Source: a virus
Strand: one strand, 5' to 3'
IMG/VR virus record: IMGVR_UViG_3300025889_000139
Span: 1 to 58,279 of that record
DNA length: 58,279 nt
This document shows, piece by piece, positions 49,225 to 58,279 of this stretch. A program made the position numbers and the translations under genes. Position 1 is the stretch's first letter; each line of letters starts with the position of its first letter. The notes under the pieces were generated by a model. The model was not told where the DNA came from, searched no databases, and saw nothing but the letters and a program-made list of their open reading frames with translations.

Positions 49225-50031
49225 TTTCTTTTTTGCGTCAATGTCTGCTTGTGTTTGTGATTGACGGGTATAACTTGGCGTCAAACCATTCATTTCCAAA
49301 ATATCATCGCGAATATTCTGTCCACGTTTCTCAATATTCAATACTCTTGTGAATGATGCATTGATAATCGCAGTATAATAAGCAAATGGGTTTTGCGATT
49401 TGCTTTCATCAAACTGAAGACCAACTTGGCTCAACTGAAGCAATGCTTGTTGTTGCATTTCATCATTGTAGGTATAACCGCGCCAGTTATACCTACCACC
49501 GTATCTCTCACATAACTTCATAAACATCTTTCCAAGTTCATTAGTCATTCTTCCGTGATTAGCGCTAAAGTAACCGTTTTCCATGCCGCCTTCCCAATGT
49601 GATTTACCGACCAGAATTAGTTCGTCCTCTTCGGTAAAAGCATAATGGTGAAATGGCGGGAAGTAAAGCCTAACATGATGGTCGGCTTCTGACTTTGGAT
49701 TCTTTTTCCTACCTGGTTCTTCAGGGATATGTTCGAAAGTGTGGATACGAAATACTAAATCCGTCTTTGGAATAGTTTTCCAGTTGATTGCAAACTCTGC
49801 TAGTTTTACCTTTTCCCCGCGCTTTTGTGCTTCGTAGAATGCGTTTTTTTGTAACCTGTCTGCCCTGTTTCTTTTTGCTTTTGCGACTGACCTGATATTA
49901 ATTTTATCAACTGATGGTAAAATAATATCGTAGTCTGCGTATTTTTCGTCAATATATGAACTGAATGTATTTTTACTCTTGTGTATTTGCTTCAATAAAT
50001 CTCTATTATTGAGGTATTTTTGGCGAGCCAT
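49222..50031 (-). CDS. 55: Late transcription sigma factor, gp55, with insertion
   Basis: A protein of 269 residues, ATG 50031 with AAGGAGAAAGG upstream. The N-terminus MARQKYLNNRDLLKQIHKSK matches gp55 (T4: YVNNKELLQAI), and the C-terminal half carries the sigma-like core RMTNELGKMFMKLCERYGGR, YNWRGYTYNDEMQQQALLQL, SKSQNPFAYYTAIINASFTR. Between them is an insertion of about 110 residues (YDIILPSVDKINIRSVAKAK to FTEEDE) not found in T4 gp55 (185 residues). Gp55 directs host polymerase to NATAAATA late promoters, which are abundant in this window. A strong host-type promoter overlaps the gp48 late promoter. Confidence 0.88.
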   Translation of the reverse strand: MARQKYLNNRDLLKQIHKSKNTFSSYIDEKYADYDIILPSVDKINIRSVAKAKRNRADRLQKNAFYEAQKRGEKVKLAEFAINWKTIPKTDLVFRIHTFEHIPEEPGRKKNPKSEADHHVRLYFPPFHHYAFTEEDELILVGKSHWEGGMENGYFSANHGRMTNELGKMFMKLCERYGGRYNWRGYTYNDEMQQQALLQLSQVGLQFDESKSQNPFAYYTAIINASFTRVLNIEKRGQNIRDDILEMNGLTPSYTRQSQTQADIDAKKK

Positions 50032-50089
50032 CCTTTCTCCTTGGGGTTGAAAATGCATATTATTTATGTATCTATAATATACATACATT

Positions 50090-50119
50090 ATTATACAGAT
50101 AAATACAGTATAAAGTCAA
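50090..50119 (-). promoter_or_regulatory. Sigma-70 promoter for gp55
   Basis: On the minus strand TTGACT (five of six), an 18-base spacer and a perfect TATAAT. The spacer contains, on the other strand, the GATAAATA late box of gp48. Confidence 0.75.
50098..50105 (+). promoter_or_regulatory. Late promoter box for gp48
   Basis: GATAAATA on the plus strand, 27 bases before ATG 50133 and wholly inside the spacer of the divergent gp55 promoter. Confidence 0.75.
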
Positions 50120-50132
50120 GAGGTTTTTTAAT

Positions 50133-51044
50133 ATGGCAACAGGAAGGTTATCCCCTAGAGTTAGAAGTTCTAATGAGACAACGTTGTTTGGCGTGGACCT
50201 TAGTAGGGGTATCTTCTCTGCGGTTGGTCAAGCTAAAGATTATGTCGGTGGTATATTGGACCCTTCTAAGAAAAGAATGGCAAATGCCGGTCTTAGTAAG
50301 GGTGCTGAACAACAAGAAAAACAATCAACGACTGCTCGTTTCGCGGATAGCGATTGGAGAGTTCGTTTAAGTTTGCCTGATAACGGGTTATTATACCATG
50401 ATGAGACAAACACTGTTCTTCACCCATTGGTTGGTACTAATGGGTTGATCTTCCCATATACGCCACAAATTCTACTACAGCATACCTCAAATTATACTGG
50501 CGTTAATCCTACACATTCTAACTATACCCAGCACTTCTATAGCAACTCAAGTATCGACGCTATTAGTATTCAGTGTGATTTCACTGCACAAAACCAACGA
50601 GAAGCCACTTATGTATTGGCTGCAATTACCTTCTTGAGAAGTGTAACTAAGATGTTCTGGGGAAAAGACGATATTGCTGGCACACCGCCGCCTGTCCTTC
50701 GTTTGAATGGTTATGGCGATTATATATTCAATAATATACCTGTGGTTGTATCAAACTTCACGGTTGATCTTAATGGTCAAGTTGATTATATGAATACAAA
50801 TGTTACAACCAAAGGTGCCGGAGGAACCAGACAAGTCGAAAAATTTGATGAGGACGGCGCTTCTTGGTTTGAGGAAGAGAATATACCCGCTACATTAACA
50901 TCCACACGTGTGCCGACCAAAACATCTATAAACGTGACATTGTACCCACTGTACAGCAGACAACGAATGGCTGAGTTTGGTCTAAAAGATTTTTCCGCTG
51001 GTAGACTTATTGAGAGTGGTAAGAAGACAGGAGGGTTTATCTAA
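50133..51044 (+). CDS. 48: Baseplate tail tube cap, gp48-like
   Basis: A protein of 303 residues. After a variable N-terminus (MATGRLSPRVRSSNETTLFG) it has WRVRLSLPDNGLLYH, GLIFPYTPQILLQHTSNYTG, SIQCDFTAQNQREATYVLAA, LRSVTKMFWGKD, PPPVLRLNGYGDYIFNNIPV and SINVTLYPLYSRQRMAEF. This follows marine T4-type gp48, a baseplate protein on which the tail tube is nucleated; T4 gp48 is 364 residues and also has tube-like strands. AAGAGG precedes the ATG. The next gene starts within its stop (TAATGG). Confidence 0.75.
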   Translation: MATGRLSPRVRSSNETTLFGVDLSRGIFSAVGQAKDYVGGILDPSKKRMANAGLSKGAEQQEKQSTTARFADSDWRVRLSLPDNGLLYHDETNTVLHPLVGTNGLIFPYTPQILLQHTSNYTGVNPTHSNYTQHFYSNSSIDAISIQCDFTAQNQREATYVLAAITFLRSVTKMFWGKDDIAGTPPPVLRLNGYGDYIFNNIPVVVSNFTVDLNGQVDYMNTNVTTKGAGGTRQVEKFDEDGASWFEEENIPATLTSTRVPTKTSINVTLYPLYSRQRMAEFGLKDFSAGRLIESGKKTGGFI

Positions 51045-51343
51045 TGGCTGAATATAGTTCTACATCCCCATACTTCAAGACAGAAAAATTTGGTCAATAC
51101 TTGGATGTAATGACACCACGCAGAATCCCACGAAACCGCGATGATAAGATATATGAAATCCAGCAAGTATATAACAATCGTCCAGATTTACTCGCATATG
51201 ACCTTTATGGTGATGCTAGTTTATGGTGGGTATTTGCTGCCAGAAATCCAAATACTATTACAGACCCTGTGTGGGATTTTATCACTGGTGTAAAAATATT
51301 CTTACCGAAACAATCGGCTATCACAGAGTCATTAGGATTGTAA
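51044..51343 (+). CDS. 53: Baseplate wedge protein, gp53
   Basis: A protein of 99 residues with the T4-type gp53 pattern reduced to its core: SPYFKTEKFGQYLDVMTPRR, YEIQQVYNNRPDLLAYDLYG and DASLWWVFAARNPNTITDPV with KIFLP at the end. The segment RPDLLAYDLYGDxxLWWVF is conserved in marine relatives, and the end has the look of a LysM-like piece. T4 gp53 is 196 residues and bridges wedges in the baseplate. It starts in the stop codon of gp48, so translation is coupled. Confidence 0.88.
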   Translation: MAEYSSTSPYFKTEKFGQYLDVMTPRRIPRNRDDKIYEIQQVYNNRPDLLAYDLYGDASLWWVFAARNPNTITDPVWDFITGVKIFLPKQSAITESLGL

Positions 51344-51344
51344 T

Positions 51345-54155
<2,811 letters not shown>

Positions 54156-54156
54156 T

Positions 54157-56355
54157 ATGGCAGAAAGAATACCAGGTAGTCCACATGATAGAGTGTATTC
54201 CCGCAAAGGCGGGAGTGAATATGTCGATCAAAGTCAAACACGTGGTAGAAATAAGGCTATTACTGTTGGTCCGCATATTGCAATCGTAAAAAATAATATT
54301 GATGATATGAGAAGAGGATCATTAAGTGTCTATGTTCCTGAATTCGGCGGCGACCCAGAATGGACCGATAATTGGATTTCTGTGAGATACGCAAGCCCAT
54401 TTATATCACACACTGTTTATAAGACAGCAAAAAATAATGAATACGATGAAATAAGACATACATCTGGTATATGGGTTCAAACGCCCGATTTAGACTCAAA
54501 GGTAATTGTTAGTTTTCTTTCAGGTGATAAAAATCAGGGTGTATGGTTTGCATGTGTCCCTGAAAGATTCAATACAAGAATGGTGCCAGGACTAGCGAGT
54601 GCAGATACAAACTGGGATGCAAAATCTGATAATAAAGGTCCAAACGGTACACCAGAATTTAAACAAGCTGACGGTACTTACGATCAGTATCAGCCGGTTG
54701 GTGAATTTCACGATCCGAAAAGACCCAAAACGAATGAGTATTATGATACACCAGTGGATATTGAAGGTCAAGAAAAACCGATTAACTATCATTTGGCTAG
54801 AATATTCAAAGAACAGGGGCTGAACGTTGATTTAATTAGAGGTCATACAAGTAGTTCGGCACAAAGAGAAACTCCAAGTGATGTATTTGGTATCAGTACT
54901 AAAGGAAGACCCGTACCCGATCCAAAAGATGATGTTTCATTATTGAATAAACTAAGTGCTAATTCCGCCGAAGACCTCACTAAAGAAGAACTAGAAAAAC
55001 TAAATGTAAAGAAAAGAAAACACGGACATTCGTTTGTTATGGATGATGGCGACATTGAAGGCGAAAATAACCTTATCCGTCTTCGTTCAGCAAGCGGTCA
55101 TCAAGTATTACTGCACGATACAAAAGGCGTTGTATATGTTGGTAATGCTAAAGGAACCGTGTGGATGGAGTTTTCCAATGATGGTAAGCTTGATGTGTAT
55201 GCACAGGATAGTATCAACTATAGGGCAAAAAACTTCAACTTCCACGCAGACCAGAATATGAACTTCAACGCTGGAGAAAATATTAATATCCTCTCTGGTG
55301 GAAAGTTCCAAGTAGATGGGGCATCTATTAATCTAAAATCAACTGGTGGTAGCATTGGGTTAGATTCCAATAGAGCATTTGATATCAAGAGTTCTGGTAT
55401 TATCAACTTAGACGCTGGTGGTCAAATCAATATCAAAGGTGGCTCTGATGTAAAGATTGATGGTCGTTGTGTAGCTCTTGGTAATGGTGCTGGTTCAGCT
55501 TCGTCTGTTTCCGCTTTAGTAAAACTTGATAAAGCCGACACAACAAAAGATACTGCTGGATTCTGGAAATCCAACGATAAGAAGATAAAAACTATTTCCA
55601 CTCGTGTTCCTACGCATGAACCATTCGCAAGCAGAGATATTAAAGATGATACAAAAACCATCATTAAACAAGAAACAAATACAAAACAACCGCTTATCAT
55701 AGATGATATTCCACCAGAACAAAGTACGGTTCTTGGGTTGGGACCGCAGCAAGCGTCATCTAAACCTATTGCCCGTAATGAAAGATTATCAAGGGCATCG
55801 CTGAAACTACAACCAACACCAAACGGTGAGGTCGGTAATCTATCACAGGATGAAACAAAGAAACTACTTGCTATTATTGGTCAGCGAGAAAGTTCTGGTA
55901 ACTATCAAGCAGTAAATCAATATGGATATCTTGGAAAATACCAGATGGGTCTTGCCGCTTTGGAAGACGCTGGTTATGTAAAACCTGGAACTTACCAACA
56001 GGCTCTTGATGCCGGTTATGGTTCTTCTAACATAAACAACGTTCTACAAAATCCAAACGTTTGGACAGGAAAGAATGGTGCTACTGGTAAAGAAGCATTC
56101 CTTAACAATACAGCAGCACAAGAGGCAGCAATGGAAACTTACACAGATAGAAACTATGCTACACTAAAACGCATTGGTGTGGTAAATGATAACACACCAA
56201 GTGATGAAGTTGCTGGATATATAATGGGCGCACATCTGAAGGGTCCAGGTTCTGTGAAAAAATGGGCCATAGAAGGCGGAACATATGCTGATGCTAATGG
56301 AACAACTATTGATAGTTATTATAACCTTGGTCGTTCTGCTGTTCTAACAGCCTAA
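54157..56355 (+). CDS. 5: Tail spike with C-terminal lysozyme domain (gp5-type)
   Basis: A protein of 732 residues. Residues 30-150 form the OB-fold part (GPHIAIVKNNIDDMRRGSLS, VYVPEFGGDPEW, SGIWVQTPDLDSKVIVSFLS, GVWFACVP), then about 300-450 a beta-helix needle (SGHQVLLHDTKGVVYVGNAK, NMNFNAGENINILSGGKFQV, GQINIKGGSDVKIDGR). The last 160 residues are a lysozyme/transglycosylase-type domain: IGQRESSGNYQAVNQYGYLG with KYQMG. T4 gp5 carries its lysozyme between OB-fold and needle; here it is at the C-terminus. GGGAG precedes the ATG. It overlaps the next gene by four bases, convergent. Confidence 0.83.
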   Translation: MAERIPGSPHDRVYSRKGGSEYVDQSQTRGRNKAITVGPHIAIVKNNIDDMRRGSLSVYVPEFGGDPEWTDNWISVRYASPFISHTVYKTAKNNEYDEIRHTSGIWVQTPDLDSKVIVSFLSGDKNQGVWFACVPERFNTRMVPGLASADTNWDAKSDNKGPNGTPEFKQADGTYDQYQPVGEFHDPKRPKTNEYYDTPVDIEGQEKPINYHLARIFKEQGLNVDLIRGHTSSSAQRETPSDVFGISTKGRPVPDPKDDVSLLNKLSANSAEDLTKEELEKLNVKKRKHGHSFVMDDGDIEGENNLIRLRSASGHQVLLHDTKGVVYVGNAKGTVWMEFSNDGKLDVYAQDSINYRAKNFNFHADQNMNFNAGENINILSGGKFQVDGASINLKSTGGSIGLDSNRAFDIKSSGIINLDAGGQINIKGGSDVKIDGRCVALGNGAGSASSVSALVKLDKADTTKDTAGFWKSNDKKIKTISTRVPTHEPFASRDIKDDTKTIIKQETNTKQPLIIDDIPPEQSTVLGLGPQQASSKPIARNERLSRASLKLQPTPNGEVGNLSQDETKKLLAIIGQRESSGNYQAVNQYGYLGKYQMGLAALEDAGYVKPGTYQQALDAGYGSSNINNVLQNPNVWTGKNGATGKEAFLNNTAAQEAAMETYTDRNYATLKRIGVVNDNTPSDEVAGYIMGAHLKGPGSVKKWAIEGGTYADANGTTIDSYYNLGRSAVLTA

Positions 56356-57545
56356 TCTAATAATCCAAGAATCTCTAGTTCTTCTTCTTCGCGGGATAGT
56401 CTTTGTTGGTCAGATTCACCAAGAACTAAAGCCTCGTCTTCTCTTCTAATCTGGTCTGCTTTGCGGTCAAAGTGATCTACCTTTGCCCCTGCTGGCTGGA
56501 ATGATACGCCAGCTTCCCCGCCAGCACCTTTATCTTTTCCACGATAACGATAGCGTGAGTTTTCACCAGTTTTGATTTCGTAATCACCACGGTTTAGAAG
56601 ATCGTTTAGTACGAACTCATCATCTAGCGCAATAATCTCATCAGCAGTCACATCATTGTTGAATAGACGAGAGATTTCTAGTTTGATCTTATCGTTTATT
56701 TCATGGTTGGTATGAACGATAACTTCTGAATCTGGTAGATCATGATGGACGATTACGAGTTTTGCTCTGCCGTCTAGGTTGGTTAGTAGTTTCCCATCGC
56801 CAGTATATTTGAACAGTTTTGCTTCACGTTGTTTGGCTTTCTCAATGGCATCTTCGATCTTCTTCCAATAGTCCATTGGAGTCTGTTCTTTTTGGTATTC
56901 AGCATACTCAAACTTGATACCGACACGACCTCTATGGAATACACCGCCACGGGAGATTGTAATACCGAGGACGAACACAACGTCTGCTTCACCGCCAATA
57001 GTAACACCGCCGGAACCTGTGTACTCAAGATCAACGCCAGTAACAATACCAGCCTCACCGCCAGTGTTCATGCCACCATCAACAGTTGGGCACCAAGCAA
57101 GATTGATATTACCTGTTCCGCCAGATGTTAGGCCACCAGACACTGTTGGGCACCATGTTAGGTTGATATTACCAGCACCACCAGATACAATATCACCGCC
57201 GACACTTGGGGTTACGGATGTAGAAATGCCCGCAGCACCACCTAGAGTTAGCCCGCCCGAAGTTGTCCAACACCATGTCTGGCTTATGCCTGTTCCGGCA
57301 CCACCAGTAGTCAAGCCACCATCTGGGGAATAACACCATACGAGATTGACGTTTCCTGTGCCACCAGTTACCACACCACCATCAGTAACGATATAACCAA
57401 TAACATAGATAACACCAGCCTCGCCACCAGTGATTATATCACCAAGGATTGGTTCTATGAAACCTTGTGTGGTAATACCAAGGGCTTCTGGACTACTAAA
57501 CCCCTGGGTTGCTATTTCTAATGGAGTACCCTTTTTAGAGGCCAT
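56352..57545 (-). CDS. Glycine-rich WC-repeat virion protein
   Basis: A protein of 397 residues. Residues about 35-200 consist of tandem units of 20-24 residues with consensus GGLTxGGTGNINLxWCPTVS, four carrying a WC pair (VWCYSPDGG, TWCWTTSGG, TWCPTVSGG, AWCPTVDGG) and others without it. The remaining half is alpha/beta and charged, with ARLFKYTGDGKLL-like and HDLPDSEVIVHTNHEINDKI, and ends in acidic helix EEEELEILGLLD. Gly-rich repeats of this kind occur in phage tail adhesins. The ATG follows the upstream gene by a few bases. Function inferred only from context. Confidence 0.65.
   Translation of the reverse strand: MASKKGTPLEIATQGFSSPEALGITTQGFIEPILGDIITGGEAGVIYVIGYIVTDGGVVTGGTGNVNLVWCYSPDGGLTTGGAGTGISQTWCWTTSGGLTLGGAAGISTSVTPSVGGDIVSGGAGNINLTWCPTVSGGLTSGGTGNINLAWCPTVDGGMNTGGEAGIVTGVDLEYTGSGGVTIGGEADVVFVLGITISRGGVFHRGRVGIKFEYAEYQKEQTPMDYWKKIEDAIEKAKQREAKLFKYTGDGKLLTNLDGRAKLVIVHHDLPDSEVIVHTNHEINDKIKLEISRLFNNDVTADEIIALDDEFVLNDLLNRGDYEIKTGENSRYRYRGKDKGAGGEAGVSFQPAGAKVDHFDRKADQIRREDEALVLGESDQQRLSREEEELEILGLLD
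56930..57440 (-). repeat. Tandem Gly-rich coding repeat
   Basis: Seven or so units of about 66-72 bases coding GG-x3-GG-x7-WC-type segments; DNA units share CCGCC/GGTGGC cores and are likely prone to slippage and recombination. Confidence 0.65.
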
Positions 57546-57548
57546 AGG

Positions 57549-58163
57549 TTACTCCCTTGTTACTGTAACGTTGCCACCGCCATCGTCGTTGATATCTTGT
57601 GTAATAGTACCAGCGGTACGAGAAGTTTCTGTAACAGTCATTGGGTTATCACTATCAAGACCGTGGATTTTCCATACTTCGTCCATTTGTGTCTGAGTAT
57701 CAAGACCAAGTAGTGTACCAGTTTCAATAGTCTCGACTAGTGTTGATGTATTCAAGTTAATAGTAATAGTCCAACTTTCTAACGTTGGAACGAATGCCGA
57801 AACACCAGTTCTTGTAAACACGTTTCCTGTAACTGTTAACTCATGATCACCTTCCCATGTTCTCATTCTCCATCCATTTTCTAAGAAGAAAGTAGTACCA
57901 AGAACACGATCTCCGGGAAGTGGGTCACCACCAATAACAGATAATGCTTCTAAATATCTTGAGTTTGTTTGATTTGGATCAGTTACCCATTCTTTCCACC
58001 CGGAATAAACATCGACACGAAAGTCCAATTCTGTTATACCTTCATTTACTAAGATAATCTTGTTAATCCCATCAAATGTTACCTTTTGATTGCCTAGTTG
58101 AAGCGGTGGATTATAAACGCTCCAAAATTGCCAGTTACCATAGTTAAAATGGACTGAAGGCAT
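57549..58163 (-). CDS. Conserved phage structural protein
   Basis: A protein of 204 residues. Landmarks MPSVHFNYGNWQFWSVYN, TFDGINKIILVNEGITELDF, RVDVYSGWKEWVTDPNQTNS, RYLEALSVIGGDPLPGDRVL and TTFFLENGWRMRTWEGDHEL form a pattern (DVYSxWKEW ... GGDP ... FFLENGW) repeated in many tailed phages for a tail or baseplate-associated protein. The C-terminal 60 residues are Thr/Asp-rich. The ATG overlaps the upstream stop (TAATG). It sits between two other virion-type genes on the minus strand. Confidence 0.7.
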   Translation of the reverse strand: MPSVHFNYGNWQFWSVYNPPLQLGNQKVTFDGINKIILVNEGITELDFRVDVYSGWKEWVTDPNQTNSRYLEALSVIGGDPLPGDRVLGTTFFLENGWRMRTWEGDHELTVTGNVFTRTGVSAFVPTLESWTITINLNTSTLVETIETGTLLGLDTQTQMDEVWKIHGLDSDNPMTVTETSRTAGTITQDINDDGGGNVTVTRE

Positions 58164-58273
58164 TACTGAGTTCTTTCACGCCAAACAACAGTCGTTTTAA
58201 CTAAAGAATTGTTAAGAGTTGGACCTGTATCACCATCTTCATCTGCTGTGGTATCAGTTATATTACCTGCCAT
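58163..58273 (-). CDS. Small virion-associated ORF, possibly truncated at edge
   Basis: A frame of 36 codons from ATG 58273, MAGNITDTTADEDGDTGPTL and then NNSLVKTTVVWRERTQ. It is coupled to the next gene by TAATG. The real start may lie beyond the right edge, so the gene could be longer. Small proteins of this kind (short acidic N-terminus, then VVWRERT) occur beside tail structural genes in other phages. Function unknown. Confidence 0.55.
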   Translation of the reverse strand: MAGNITDTTADEDGDTGPTLNNSLVKTTVVWRERTQ

Positions 58274-58279
58274 AAACGT

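Noticed and set aside
56930-57440. Gly-rich repeats as collagen
   Set aside because: Glycine pairs are not in a strict G-x-y triplet pattern.

Overview
The window is a long stretch of a T4-type contractile-tailed phage genome (a T4-like myovirus of the marine or environmental kind, close in style to cyanophage and pelagiphage relatives). No bacterial housekeeping genes are present. Recognisable T4-type genes are the small terminase gp16, head completion gp4, tail tube gp19, tail sheath gp18, dNMP kinase gp1, neck proteins gp13 and gp14, sheath stabiliser gp15, major capsid gp23, scaffold gp22, prohead protease gp21, an acidic gp67-like core protein, portal gp20, a tape measure, gp26, recombination nucleases gp46 and gp47, late sigma factor gp55, and baseplate gp48, gp53, a hub protein and a gp5-type spike. 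The host cannot be read from the sequence, but host-like promoters (TTGACA/TATAAT) point to an ordinary sigma-70 bacterium. The large terminase gp17 and vertex protein gp24 are not in the window.

Layout. 1-8.9 kb (minus): packaging, head completion, tail tube and sheath genes, with a radical SAM enzyme inserted. 9-21 kb (mostly plus): gp1 (minus), gp13, a GIY-YIG homing endonuclease, a minus-strand block of small genes each behind a near-identical host-type promoter (12-15.3 kb, with a 0.75-kb chimeric patch), then gp14, accessory virion proteins, gp15 and a Nudix hydrolase. 21-28.7 kb (minus): three tail-fibre genes flanked by two related putative glycan-type enzymes. 28.8-38.3 kb (minus): a repeat protein, a second GIY-YIG endonuclease, gp23-gp22-gp21-core-gp20 and the tape measure. 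38.4-39.4 kb (plus): gp26 and a short ORF joined by a convincing -1 frameshift signal. 39.4-42.5 kb: a noncoding, structured stretch resembling a decayed tnpB/guide-RNA relic, an FkbM methyltransferase, a 2OG-Fe(II) oxygenase and a SegE-like nuclease. 42.5-50 kb (minus): two radical SAM enzymes around a small unknown protein, gp46, an amidinotransferase, gp47 and gp55. 50.1-56.4 kb (plus): baseplate genes. 56.4-58.3 kb (minus): glycine-rich repeat protein and small virion proteins.

Regulation. Late genes carry NATAAATA boxes matching T4-type late promoters, and the sigma factor that should read them (gp55) is encoded here. Early-type genes carry TTGACA/TATACT promoters. The gp55 and gp48 promoters face away from each other and overlap. 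Both homing endonuclease genes share a late promoter plus a covarying hairpin leader. The most notable observations are the gp26 frameshift signal, the endonuclease leaders, the gp55/gp48 promoter switch, and the cluster of radical SAM, amidinotransferase, methyltransferase and oxygenase genes, which together suggest a phage-encoded small-molecule, peptide or glycan modification capability. All functions are read from sequence motifs alone; no searches were run.
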